Under the pieces are notes generated by a model that was not told where the DNA came from, did no database searches, and worked only from the letters and a program-made list of their open reading frames with translations. This document shows positions 1 to 8,207 of a stretch of 64,000 nucleotides of DNA, piece after piece; the stretch's first letter is position 1; each line of letters begins with the position of its first letter. The position numbers and the translations under genes were made by a program. The DNA is from Aquitalea magnusonii (GTDB lineage: Bacteria > Pseudomonadota > Gammaproteobacteria > Burkholderiales > Chromobacteriaceae): contig NZ_QJKC01000008.1 of NCBI RefSeq assembly GCF_003202035.1, positions 62,001-126,000 of the forward strand, given 5' to 3'.

Positions 1-548
1 ACCGCCTGGATCGGCGTACGCGACACCACCTCGCGCATGGCGCTTTCCGCGGCAATGCGCAGCGAGGTTTCCGGATTGTTCACCTTGAACAAAAACTGTC
101 CGGCATCCTTGATGCGCCAGAACACCGCGCAATCGGCCTCGACGATGTTTTCGTCGCCGGTCAGCATCTGTTTTTCGCGCGGATCGCTGGAGTCGGTGGC
201 AGCGCCGTCAAACAGATTGGCCAGCTTCAATTGCTTGATCTGGGTGACCTTGGGCAGCAGCACGGTTTCAATCGGCCATGGCAGGTGATAATGCAGCCCG
301 GGCTGGGTGGTATCCACCCAGCGCCCCAGCCGCAGCACCACGCCCTGCTCGTCCGGCTGCACCTTGTAAATGCCGGCCATGATCCAGCCGCTGGCCAGCA
401 GGCCGCCCAGCAGCAGCAGGCCCTTGCCGCGCATGCCCATCACATCCAGATAGTAATCCAGCCGCTGCGACCAGCCATGCTGGCGCCCGGCACTGTCCGC
501 TACCGCGGCCGGAGCGTGTTGTCCGGCTTCGTCTTGTTGCACAGCCAT
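1..548 (-). CDS. hflK: FtsH protease modulator HflK-like protein (C-terminus outside window)
   Basis: Partial gene: about 182 N-terminal codons are present and the rest lies beyond base 1. The start ATG follows a GAGAGAGG ribosome site. The protein has a short hydrophilic N-terminus, one membrane segment at about residues 42-60 (LLLLGGLLASGWIMAGIY) and then an SPFH/band-7 domain opening with VQPDEQGVVLRLG, typical of HflK. HflK forms with HflC a periplasmic-facing membrane complex that modulates the FtsH protease. It could instead be another SPFH paralogue, since HflC and hflX/hfq context is not visible. The preceding gene on the same strand is a DUF4337 protein, 134 bases upstream. Confidence 0.75.
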   Translation of the reverse strand, partial: MAVQQDEAGQHAPAAVADSAGRQHGWSQRLDYYLDVMGMRGKGLLLLGGLLASGWIMAGIYKVQPDEQGVVLRLGRWVDTTQPGLHYHLPWPIETVLLPKVTQIKQLKLANLFDGAATDSSDPREKQMLTGDENIVEADCAVFWRIKDAGQFLFKVNNPETSLRIAAESAMREVVSRTPIQA

Positions 549-682
549 GCCTCTCTCACTATTGGGCGACACCCGCCCCCGCTTGCCCGGCAAGCGACCC
601 GGATGCCGGCCCCTGCCCTGCACCCGTCATTGTCTACAACGCAGCAGGGTTATTGCGGATGACACACCGCCCCTGCCGCGGC

Positions 683-1249
683 TCAAAACCAGCTGCTCGC
701 CGCCAGACCGATACCGCCCAGTGCCGACAACAGCGACACCGCCAGCAGCCAGCGGCGCTGGGTCAGTACCGTGATGGAGGCCATGGCCACGGCAATCTGG
801 ATCAGCGTCATCGCCAGCGCCATGCGCTCGTGCGGACGCAAGACGCGCTCCGATTCCTCGCTCAGCCTGCGCGACTCTTCCTGCAAGGCTTCCGCTTTTT
901 TCTGTTGCTCCAGCTTCTGTGTTTCCTGCTTTTGCAGATCAGCCTGGAACTGCGCCTTTTGCGCCGGATCGGTCACCAGCACCAGCGCCAGCTGGTCCAG
1001 ATGCGCCTTGGTCGATTTGGCCTGGTAATAACCCCAGGCATCCGCCGCCTCCGACTGCTTGAGAATGCTCTGATTCTTCAGGAACAGCGCCTCATTCTGC
1101 TTGGCGCCGCTCTGGTAACTGAAAACCGCACCGATGGTCGCCAGAATCGCGGTCAGCAAGGCAATCTTCTGTGCCAGCTGGCCTTTTTCCGCCTCTTCCT
1201 CCAGCAGCTTTTCATGCAGGCCCGCGATTTCGTATTCCTCTTCCGCCAT
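683..1249 (-). CDS. DUF4337-type membrane protein of unknown function
   Basis: 188-residue protein. The start is the ATG preceded by GGAGGG with 6-base spacing; a longer frame upstream lacks a ribosome site. It has a hydrophobic segment at about residues 30-47 (IALLTAILATIGAVFSY), a long charged, Gln/Glu/Lys-rich coiled-coil middle, and two hydrophobic segments at the C-terminus. The order TM, coiled coil, TM-TM and the motif FSYQSGAKQNEALFLKNQ resemble DUF4337. No catalytic motif is visible and the function is unknown. It is 134 bases upstream of the hflK-like gene on the same strand and could be co-transcribed with it. Confidence 0.7.
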   Translation of the reverse strand: MAEEEYEIAGLHEKLLEEEAEKGQLAQKIALLTAILATIGAVFSYQSGAKQNEALFLKNQSILKQSEAADAWGYYQAKSTKAHLDQLALVLVTDPAQKAQFQADLQKQETQKLEQQKKAEALQEESRRLSEESERVLRPHERMALAMTLIQIAVAMASITVLTQRRWLLAVSLLSALGGIGLAASSWF

Positions 1250-1405
1250 CACCATCCCTCCATACTCGACACGACTGCCCGCCAGCAGGCACACAACAGT
1301 CAGATTATTCCGTGGGCATCGTGCCGAATACTCGCCTGACAACAAGGGTTAAACAAGCTAAATTTTGTGCAGATTTTGTATGCGCAGCAGACGATAAACT
1401 GCTGC

Positions 1406-2695
1406 TTAATGCAGTTTTTCCAGCAGCTGGTAGTACCACATGCCCAGCGCCAGCAAGCTCTGCCCCAGCTTGTCCCCCAGCGGCAGCCGTATATGGCGGA
1501 AGTGCTGGAACACATCAAACTGCTCCATGCTGCCGCAAATGGCCCTGGCCATGACCTCGCCCACGATATGCGAGGTGGCCACCCCGTGGCCGGAATAGCC
1601 CTGGGCATACCAGACATTGGGCGACAGCTTGCCCAGCTGTGGAATGCGGTTGATGACGATGCCCATATTGCAGCTCCACTGGTAGTCGATCTTCACTCCC
1701 TTGAGCTGTGGAAAAGTGCGCTCGATGCAGGGCCGCAATTCGGCGGCAATATCACGCGAGGCCCTGCCCGAATAATTGGCACCACCGCCAAACAGCAGCC
1801 GGCCATCGGCCGTCATGCGGTAGTAGTCCAGCACAAAGCGGCAGTCATACACCGCCACATCCAGCGGATTGAGCTGGCGCGCCAGCGCCCCCAGCGGCTC
1901 GGTGGTCACAATGCCGCCCGCGGCAGGGAAAATCATGCCCCCCAGCCTGGCACGCTCCAGCTGATGGTAGACATCGCCCGCCAGCAGCACCTGATCGGCA
2001 CGGATGCAGCCGCTGGCCGTACGCACCAGCGGCACGGCACCGTGGCAGATCTCCAGTACCGGCGAATTCTCGAAAACCAGCCCACCCAGGCTGGCCAAGG
2101 CCCGCGCCTCGCCCAGGCAGAGATTCAAAGGATGCAGATGCATGCAGCGCTGGTTATAGATGCCACCAAAATACAGCGGCGTATCCAGAAAGCGCCCCAG
2201 CTCGGCCGCCTCCACCAGCTCGACGGCATCGCCCATGCCATGCTGCTGCGCCTCGGCGAAAGCACGGCGCAATTCCGCCATGTGGGATGGTTTGTAGGCG
2301 GTATGCAGGTGGCCGAACTTCAGGTCGCAGGCGATACCATAGCGCTCGATACGCTGGCGAATGATGTCATGGCCGCGCCAGCGCAAAAACCAGATGAAAT
2401 CGTCTGCCGCCTGCTCCCCCACCTGGCGCGCCAACTGGCGGCGCATGGCCCCATCACCCGACAGGCTACCGGTGACCTGTCCGCCATTGCGGCCGGACTG
2501 TCCCCAGCCAATGCGCTGCGCCTCCAGCAAAGCCACTTTCTTGCCGCGCTCGGCCAGTTCCAGCGCACTGGCCAGGCCGGTAAAACCACCGCCAATCACC
2601 ACCACATCCACCCGCACCTCCCCCTCCAGCTGCGGGTAAACGGTATCGCCAAGCATGGTGGCACTGTAATAGGAATGAATACGTTGAGTGCTCAT
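1406..2695 (-). CDS. puuB: FAD-dependent amine oxidoreductase, gamma-glutamylputrescine oxidase-like
   Basis: 429-residue DAO-family flavoenzyme. The N-terminal Rossmann dinucleotide motif GGGFTG (about residues 35-40) is followed by the family motif WGQSGRNGGQV, where FAD is held. The C-terminal GYSGHGVATSHIVGE completes the fold. The best family match is PuuB/OrdL, which oxidises gamma-glutamylputrescine in putrescine breakdown; other DAO substrates (glycine, sarcosine) cannot be excluded. ATG chosen because AAGGAT lies 7 bases upstream; an in-frame ATG ten codons earlier has no ribosome site. No other puu genes are next to it, so the substrate is inferred from family only. Confidence 0.75.
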   Translation of the reverse strand: MSTQRIHSYYSATMLGDTVYPQLEGEVRVDVVVIGGGFTGLASALELAERGKKVALLEAQRIGWGQSGRNGGQVTGSLSGDGAMRRQLARQVGEQAADDFIWFLRWRGHDIIRQRIERYGIACDLKFGHLHTAYKPSHMAELRRAFAEAQQHGMGDAVELVEAAELGRFLDTPLYFGGIYNQRCMHLHPLNLCLGEARALASLGGLVFENSPVLEICHGAVPLVRTASGCIRADQVLLAGDVYHQLERARLGGMIFPAAGGIVTTEPLGALARQLNPLDVAVYDCRFVLDYYRMTADGRLLFGGGANYSGRASRDIAAELRPCIERTFPQLKGVKIDYQWSCNMGIVINRIPQLGKLSPNVWYAQGYSGHGVATSHIVGEVMARAICGSMEQFDVFQHFRHIRLPLGDKLGQSLLALGMWYYQLLEKLH

Positions 2696-3153
2696 GACAC
2701 TGATCCTTATACGAAGCTGCTGCAATCCTGTCCCCGCAGCGGGAGACAGCGTGATTTACCGTCAGGTCTTCGGCAGGCGTCCCGCAGCGCGGCACTGTGA
2801 TGCAAGCCGCGGCAATGCGCGCTGCGGACAGTGACGGGCAGGGAGAGGTGGCGAATCCCGGCAGCCTGTCAGGTCAGCCCTGCAGACCACCGCAGTCTAG
2901 CGACAAGCACGGCCGGCGCTCAATGGTAATTTGATCAAAAACACCATGACACATTGACAGATCACGTAAATACAAATGGAAAAACCCCAAAAACAGGCAT
3001 TTTTACCGGCAAGGAAAACTCATTACCAGGCAAAATTTGATCATACAAAGCAGTAATGTGCTGACTGCAAGACCACCCCGTCTCCCTCCCCGGCCCCCAT
3101 CCAGCACAAGCAACTACCCAGCCAGGCAAAAGCCGGTTACAATGCCACCCTTC
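2696..3153. other. Intergenic region, no gene supported
   Basis: The 458 bases between the puuB-like gene and tRNA-Gly hold no convincing coding frame. The half nearer the tRNA is AT-richer than its surroundings. It contains the palindrome TTTGATCAAA (2930-2939) and a second copy of AATTTGATCA at 3034-3043. A TACAAT hexamer at 3138-3143, 10 bases before the tRNA, is a plausible -10 element for the tRNA; the matching -35 is weak. Confidence 0.5.
2930..2939. promoter_or_regulatory. Possible operator palindrome upstream of the puuB-like gene
   Basis: Perfect 10-base palindrome TTTGATCAAA, with AATTTGATCA recurring 106 bases downstream (3034-3043). It lies upstream of the minus-strand oxidoreductase gene. 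The regulator is not identifiable; a chance AT-rich match is possible. Confidence 0.2.
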
Positions 3154-3227
3154 GCGGGCGTCGTATAATGGTAATACCCAAGCTTCCCAAGCTTGTGCCG
3201 TGGGTTCGATTCCCATCGCCCGCTCCA
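3154..3227 (+). tRNA. glyT: tRNA-Gly (anticodon CCC)
   Basis: Cloverleaf readable by eye: acceptor GCGGGCG pairs with CGCCCGC, the D-arm holds TATAATGGTAAT, the anticodon stem CAAGC/GCTTG encloses loop TTCCCAA with anticodon CCC, and the T-arm contains GGTTCGATTCC. The 3' CCA is encoded. 74 bases long. A terminator hairpin follows 35 bases later, then IS and gene remnants, a usual arrangement for a tRNA used as an integration hot spot. Confidence 0.93.
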
Positions 3228-3261
3228 CACCGAATTCCCGCAGATCCTTGATCTGCAAAAG

Positions 3262-3293
3262 AAAAAGCCAACCGTTGCCGGTTGGCTTTTTTC
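3262..3293 (+). terminator. Rho-independent terminator after tRNA-Gly
   Basis: Stem GCCAACC/GGTTGGC with a 6-base loop, preceded by AAAAA and followed by TTTTTT. It is correctly placed to end the tRNA-Gly transcript. Confidence 0.85.
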
Positions 3294-3334
3294 TTGTCTG
3301 GTCGATATCTGGTCTGCGCCGGGGAAAGACCGGC

Positions 3335-3457
3335 ATGGCATTATTTAAAGATGACATCGAGATGTTCTACCAGCAGCAGCGGCGGCATGGCTTTGCCAAT
3401 GCGCTATCGCCGTTGGTATACGGGATGCAATATTTCCAGGATTTCAAGAGTGCCTGA
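3335..3457 (+). pseudogene. IS3-family transposase (OrfB) C-terminal remnant
   Basis: A 40-codon frame encodes MALFKDDIEMFYQQQRRHG followed by LSPLVYGMQYFQ. The pattern D-[IY]-IE-x-FY-x3-RRHG-x5-LSP-x2-Y is the conserved extreme C-terminus of IS3-family OrfB transposases. Nothing upstream encodes the DDE catalytic core and no terminal repeats are recognisable, so this is a dead fragment and not a complete insertion sequence. It lies about 110 bases past tRNA-Gly. The identification rests on motif memory; the fragment is short. Confidence 0.6.
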
Positions 3458-3561
3458 GAATGGCGGGCGCTGCAGACCGGGCGGCGCTGGCACCTAACAA
3501 GCCCGGCATCGTCTCAGCAAAAAATTATTCGATGAGCTTGCCTCTTGCGGCAATGTAATGA

Positions 3562-3747
3562 TCAAAGCGCCACGCTATTGAGCAGATCAATCGCCAAATC
3601 GAAGTACCTGATATCGATCGCATATAGCTGCTGCACATCGAAGAGCCTCTCCAGTTGCAAAGCGATGACCAAATCCTTCAGAACCAGCACTTGGTCTGGA
3701 GACTCGTTGCCTTCCATCATTTAGTGGATGTTCTTAGCTGCATTCAT
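3562..3747 (-). pseudogene. Small gene interrupted by an in-frame stop codon
   Basis: A 61-codon minus-strand frame starts with ATG after GTAAGGA (good ribosome site) and encodes MNAAKNIH, then TAA at 3721-3723, and continues in the same frame as MMEGNESPDQVLVLKDLVIA and on to LLNSVAL and TGA. The start with the good ribosome site is cut off after eight codons by the TAA, and the remaining 52-residue frame starts without a ribosome site. This looks like a recent nonsense mutation of a small acidic, leucine-rich protein. No function recognised. It could also be expressed from the internal ATG pair, or be non-coding. Confidence 0.45.
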
Positions 3748-4003
3748 GCTGATATCCTTACTCTCTCAAAAATCGATATGTAGTTCTACCTATCCAACGT
3801 ACTGCGTCTAAAAACGCATGACAAAGATCAAGCAGAAGGCATTGGCAGGGGCAATTTGCTGGAGCTGACGGCTCGCGGCGGCCGCATGCAAATTTGCCCG
3901 GAATGATTCGGGCTTTCTTGGGCATGTCCGGGGTTTCTGACCCAGCACCAGCCCCCACAGCGCAAGGCGGGGGCTGTGCGGGGGCTGTGCGGGCGCAGTC
4001 CGT

Positions 4004-5248
4004 TCACAGTGAACCGCTATAGGCTTCCTCGCCATGCAGGGTCTGGTCCAGCCCGGTTTCCTGCGTATGCTCGTCAATCAGCACCGGGGTCATCTTGTTG
4101 ATCAGCCACAGCATGCCGTAGGTAAAGCCGAAGGCCCACAGACCGGACACCACTGCCGCCACCACCTGTTTCCACAGGAAATCCGGGTTGCCCATCAACA
4201 GGCCATCCGCCCCGGCCGGGTTCCAGGCCTTGCTGGCAAACACCCCCAGCAGCAATGTGCCCAGCAAGCCGCCCACGCCGTGCACGCCCCAGACATCCAG
4301 CGCATCATCCCAGCCCAGACGGTTTTTCAGTTGCACCGCGTAGTAGCACACCACGGCGGCGATCACGCCGATGACGGCAGCCGTACCCAGCGACACATAG
4401 CCCGCCGCCGGGGTAATCGTGGCCAGGCCAGCCACCGCGCCGGTCAGCAGGCCGATGAACTTGGGCTGACGGGCATGCGACCACTCCAGGAAAAACCAGG
4501 CCGTGCCGGCAAACGAGGCGGCTACGTCGGTATTGAGGAAGGCCGATGCGGTGATGTAATCCACCCGCAGTTCCGAGCCGGCATTGAAGCCATACCAGCC
4601 AAACCACAGCAGGCCGGTACCCAGGGCAATCAGCGGCACATTGTGCGGCTTGTTTTCCACCACCGAGCGTCGTCCCACATACAGCACGGAGGCCAGCGCG
4701 GCAAAGCCGGCGGTGTTATGCACCACGATGCCGCCGGCAAAGTCCAGTACGCCCCACTTGGCCAGCAGGCCATCAGGACTCCATATCATATGGACAAAGG
4801 GGAAATAGACAAAAATCAGCCAGCCGGTGAGAAACAGGAAATATGCCTTCACCGTCACCCGGTTGGCGAAGGCTCCGGTGATCAGCGCGGGGGTGATGAT
4901 AGCAAACATCATCTGGTAGGCCACGTGCACGATCAAGGGAATACCGGCATCGTTGCCGGTATACATGGTATGCAGGGTAACGCCCTGCATGAAGGCGTAG
5001 TAAGTAGGGTCGCCGACGATGCCGTGCCATGTCGGGCCAAAGCACATCGAATAGCCAAAGGCAAACCACAGCACCGTGGTCCAGCCCAGTGACATGAAGC
5101 TTTGCGCCATGATGGTCAGCACATTCTTGCGGCCGACCAGGCCACCATAAAAGAACGCCAGACCAGGCGTCATCAACATGACCAGGCTGGCACAAAGCAG
5201 CATGAAGCCGGTATTGCCGACATTAAGCGGCATGAGGGAATTTGTCAT
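4004..5248 (-). CDS. amtB: Ammonium transporter AmtB
   Basis: 414-residue polytopic membrane protein with about 11 hydrophobic segments. It has the Amt hallmarks: the FYGGLVGRKN segment near the N-terminus, FNAGSE in the centre, and the two pore histidines in VVHNTAGFAAL and DVWGVHGVGGLLG. It conducts ammonium/ammonia into the cytoplasm. The start was set at the ATG with GAAGGA 8 bases upstream; the ATG three codons earlier is too close to that site. No glnK is adjacent, unlike the usual glnK-amtB operon, so PII control would have to act in trans. The 730 bases upstream hold no recognisable gene. Confidence 0.93.
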   Translation of the reverse strand: MTNSLMPLNVGNTGFMLLCASLVMLMTPGLAFFYGGLVGRKNVLTIMAQSFMSLGWTTVLWFAFGYSMCFGPTWHGIVGDPTYYAFMQGVTLHTMYTGNDAGIPLIVHVAYQMMFAIITPALITGAFANRVTVKAYFLFLTGWLIFVYFPFVHMIWSPDGLLAKWGVLDFAGGIVVHNTAGFAALASVLYVGRRSVVENKPHNVPLIALGTGLLWFGWYGFNAGSELRVDYITASAFLNTDVAASFAGTAWFFLEWSHARQPKFIGLLTGAVAGLATITPAAGYVSLGTAAVIGVIAAVVCYYAVQLKNRLGWDDALDVWGVHGVGGLLGTLLLGVFASKAWNPAGADGLLMGNPDFLWKQVVAAVVSGLWAFGFTYGMLWLINKMTPVLIDEHTQETGLDQTLHGEEAYSGSL

Positions 5249-5846
5249 CGTACACATCCTTCAATCCATAAATAATTATTTACTAATACTGTTATGGATG
5301 GGATGCTGCGCTTCACTGTAGCAAGCGCATTTGCGGCAGATCAAGTGAATGCACGACTCCGGACAAGCTGACAGCCCGCGCCACTTTCCCGCCGCCAGCG
5401 CGTGGCAAAAATGCTGAAATCACCGCCGGCAGGCACCGGTACTTCTGCCGGTAACAGCACCGCCAGCCGCAACTTGCTCGCTGGCGCAAGAGTGGGCGGG
5501 CCGGGCTGCGGTTTGCTGCACGGCGCCCTGCCGTGGCATGCCACCACCACATGGCGCATGCCGGCCATCGCGCCGCCCCTGCCGGCAGGATGCCGCCATG
5601 GCCGCCGTTGTTGCAGCCGCCACCAGGCTGAGCAGGATTCAGCTGCGACATTACCCTGCCATTCCCGGCAACAGGCCATTTCCCTCGGCAGGCCAGCCGA
5701 ATACGGCCAGCCGGCCAAAGCATGCTAAAATTCACGCTTTACAAATGCCGGCTGCCCGGTAATATTTTGGCTTCGCCAAACTTGGGCAAGCGGCTGCCAA
5801 GCCCTGTCAGCCACACCATGCTTGCAAACGACATCATCCAGCTTAG
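5249..5846. other. Intergenic region upstream of amtB, no gene supported
   Basis: Several open frames exist on both strands but all have Arg/Pro/Cys/Trp-rich compositions typical of chance frames in GC-rich DNA and none has a ribosome site with a recognisable protein. The stretch next to amtB is AT-rich (5255-5295) and should carry the amtB promoter. I looked for a sigma-54 -24/-12 pair and did not find a convincing one. Confidence 0.5.
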
Positions 5847-5955
5847 AGCCGCTACCAAAACCCTTGCCGCTGCGTTGCGCCTCCTAGCCGTACCCTCGTA
5901 CTGTCTGCGTCGGCGCGCCTGGTCCCAGAGACGCTACGCTGTTTTGATAGCCGCT
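5847..5955. repeat. MITE-like element with terminal inverted repeats
   Basis: The 15-base ends AGCCGCTACCAAAAC (5847-5861) and GTTTTGATAGCCGCT (5941-5955) are inverted repeats matching at 13 of 15 positions, enclosing about 80 bases of GC-rich non-coding sequence. Size and structure fit a small non-autonomous element or a species-specific intergenic repeat. It ends 23 bases before the asmA-family start codon. Only one copy is present in this window, so repetitiveness is inferred. Confidence 0.5.
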
Positions 5956-5978
5956 ATCAGCCCCCCGAAGACGCACTC

Positions 5979-8129
5979 ATGAAATGGAACTCCGGCCGGC
6001 TATGGCTTCGTATCTCGGTCTACGGCGCAACAACGCTGCTGGCGCTGTTTGTCATCATCCAGGCACTGATTTTCTGGAATTTCGATGAAGCGTCGATCCG
6101 TACCACCCTCGCCGCCTCGCTGCGCGATACCCAGCGCCAGGTGGTGGTGGAAGGCAAGATCAGTCCCACACTGTTTCCCTCCCCCGGTCTCAGCATTCAC
6201 CAGCTCACCATCAGCGAACCGGGCAGCAGCCTGCCCTTTGCCCGGGTAGAGCAGCTGGACGTCTATCTGTCCTGGCTGCCGCTGCTGACCGGCAACCGCG
6301 AGATCAAGGCGCTGGAGCTGCATGGGGTCAGCGCCAGCATCATCCGTGCCGCCGATGGCCGGCTGTCGGTGATGGACTTGTTCCAGCGCCATGCGCCGGG
6401 CAATGTCAGCATGAAGCTGGACAGCCTGCTGGTACGTGAAGGCACGCTGGTCTATTCCGACCGCGTGACCGGCAATGACCAGAAACTGGACACCATCAGC
6501 CTGGATGCCGACGATCTGCGCAGCAGCGCCAACCTGAGCGCCGCTGCCATCCTCAGTAATGGCAAACGCCCCATCCGCCTGGCCATCAGCACGCCGCTCA
6601 CCATTCAGGATGACCAGGTCAGCCTGGAAAAAGTGGATGCCGTTGCCCTGTCCGAGCTGCCTGGCCTGGGCGAGAGCAAGTTTGCCGCCACCGGCCAGTA
6701 CAAGCTGAATTTCGCCACACTGCAAACCTCGGGCAAGGATCTCAGTTTCAGCTTCAGCAGCGAGCGCCCCAGCAGCCAGCTGGAGCTGAAAGTGCCGGAG
6801 CTGAACGCCAGCTTCAATGAAATCACCATGCCGTCGGCCCATCTGGGCGGCAAGCTCAGCTATGCCCACAGCCAGTACCAGCTGGATGCCGGCCTGGACA
6901 ACCTCAAGTTCACCGAAGGCGGACTGGCCGCGGACAAGGTCAAGGGTGATTTCAACTGGCAGGCCGGCGACACCCGGCTCAACTTCAAGCTGGACGCCCC
7001 GCTGGCGCTGATGGGCATGAAGCAGCTGCGCTTGCAGCCGCTGAACATGACCGCCACGCTCACCACGCCGCTGCTGCCACGCGGCAAGCTGTTTTCCAGC
7101 ATGCAAGGCGCGCTGGACGGCGACCTGGACGAACCGCGGCTGAATCTGCGCGTGGCCGGCAAGCTGGACGGCTCCGACCTGTCGGTGACAGTCAGCCAGT
7201 TTGGCCTGATGAAGCCGCGTCATGAGGCCACCTTGTCGGTGGGCAAGCTCGACCTCAACCGCTACCTGCCGGAAAGCAAGGGCGATCCGGTGGCCATCTT
7301 CCAGGACAGCAAGCCGATTCCGCTGGACTGGCTCGATTACTTCGACCTGACCGGCAAGATCGCCATCGGTGAACTGGCCATGGGCCGCTTCCGCATGAAC
7401 AACCTGAGCGCCAGCGTGCGCGTCAATCCGCGCGAACTGGAGCTGGACCAGATGTCGGCCGACATCTACCAGGGCCGCTTGCAAGGCGACATCCTGCTGG
7501 CACGGCGCGATACGCCACACCTGGAGGTCAAGCAGACGCTGAAGGACATGAACATCCGCCCGCTGCTGGTCGACCTGTTCAACTTCGGCCGGCTGGATGG
7601 CAAGGGCAATGGCCAGGTTGACATCAGCGCAGATGGCAAGTCCTTCCTCGACCTGCGCAACACCCTGACCGGCACGGTGGAAACCAGCCTGAACAAGGGC
7701 GCGCTGTCCGGCATCGACCTGGTTGCCGCACTGAAAAACCTGCCGGCCGAGCTGAAAGAGTGGAACAGCCAGGCCCAGGCCGATCAGAAAACCACCTTCT
7801 CCACCCTGTCGGCCGGCTTCCGCCTTGACAAGGGTGTGGCCCGCAGCCAGAACATGCAGCTGGCTTCACAGCTGGTCAATGTCAAGGGTTCGGGCAAGGT
7901 GGACCTGACGCAGAACATCGTCGACTACACCATGGATGTACAGGCCAATCCGCAGGAATTCAGCCGGCTCAAGGGGGTCAACGTGCCGCTGAAGATTACC
8001 GGCCCGCTCAATGCGCCGGTATATGCGCTGGACTTCAACGCCATGGTCAAGGGCAAGAAGACCGAGGGCGAAAAGCAGCAGGCACTGAAGCAGGAGCTGA
8101 AAAAGCAGATCACCACCATCCTGCCCTGA
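5979..8129 (+). CDS. AsmA family envelope protein
   Basis: 716 residues. An N-terminal membrane anchor (about residues 11-33) is followed by an AsmA N-terminal region (GKISPTLFPSPGLSIHQLTI, then LPLLTGNREIKALELHGV) and the C-terminal AsmA repeat region with DLRNTLTGTVETSLNKGAL and a final GPLNAPVYALD. AsmA-like proteins are bridge-like, beta-taco lipid-transfer or assembly factors spanning the periplasm and affect outer-membrane biogenesis. The ribosome site is weak (GAAG). Monocistronic: a MITE-like element lies immediately upstream and a hairpin downstream. Confidence 0.85.
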   Translation: MKWNSGRLWLRISVYGATTLLALFVIIQALIFWNFDEASIRTTLAASLRDTQRQVVVEGKISPTLFPSPGLSIHQLTISEPGSSLPFARVEQLDVYLSWLPLLTGNREIKALELHGVSASIIRAADGRLSVMDLFQRHAPGNVSMKLDSLLVREGTLVYSDRVTGNDQKLDTISLDADDLRSSANLSAAAILSNGKRPIRLAISTPLTIQDDQVSLEKVDAVALSELPGLGESKFAATGQYKLNFATLQTSGKDLSFSFSSERPSSQLELKVPELNASFNEITMPSAHLGGKLSYAHSQYQLDAGLDNLKFTEGGLAADKVKGDFNWQAGDTRLNFKLDAPLALMGMKQLRLQPLNMTATLTTPLLPRGKLFSSMQGALDGDLDEPRLNLRVAGKLDGSDLSVTVSQFGLMKPRHEATLSVGKLDLNRYLPESKGDPVAIFQDSKPIPLDWLDYFDLTGKIAIGELAMGRFRMNNLSASVRVNPRELELDQMSADIYQGRLQGDILLARRDTPHLEVKQTLKDMNIRPLLVDLFNFGRLDGKGNGQVDISADGKSFLDLRNTLTGTVETSLNKGALSGIDLVAALKNLPAELKEWNSQAQADQKTTFSTLSAGFRLDKGVARSQNMQLASQLVNVKGSGKVDLTQNIVDYTMDVQANPQEFSRLKGVNVPLKITGPLNAPVYALDFNAMVKGKKTEGEKQQALKQELKKQITTILP

Positions 8130-8152
8130 GCCGGCAGGCCGGGCAGACAAGC

Positions 8153-8181
8153 ACAAGGCCGTGTCGATGACACGGCCTTGT
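8153..8181. terminator. Hairpin between convergent asmA-like and antiporter genes
   Basis: Perfect 13-bp stem (ACAAGGCCGTGTC and its complement) with a 3-base loop. The following T-run is poor (TTGTTGATAT), so it is a weak or bidirectional terminator; its place between two converging genes supports that role. Confidence 0.65.
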
Positions 8182-8207
8182 TGATATGGACGGGCAGCAG
8201 CGGCGGC

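Noticed and set aside
1367-2800. 477-codon plus-strand frame opposite the puuB-like gene
   Set aside because: His/Gln/Arg-rich shadow of the real gene, no family resemblance.
3944-3990. Terminator after amtB from a G/C-rich inverted and tandem repeat
   Set aside because: A stem can form (AGCCCCC/GGGGGCT), but there is no T-run in the amtB direction.
5249-5340. Possible sigma-54 promoter for amtB (a TTGCT motif)
   Set aside because: The -24 GG is missing at the required spacing to the TTGC.
5313-5735. 140-codon minus-strand frame upstream of amtB
   Set aside because: Arg/Ala/Cys/Trp-rich, overlapped by similar frames on both strands, and no recognisable protein.
6000-7520. 506-codon minus-strand frame opposite the asmA-family gene
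   Set aside because: Antisense shadow; composition is Gln/His-rich and no ribosome site or motif is seen.
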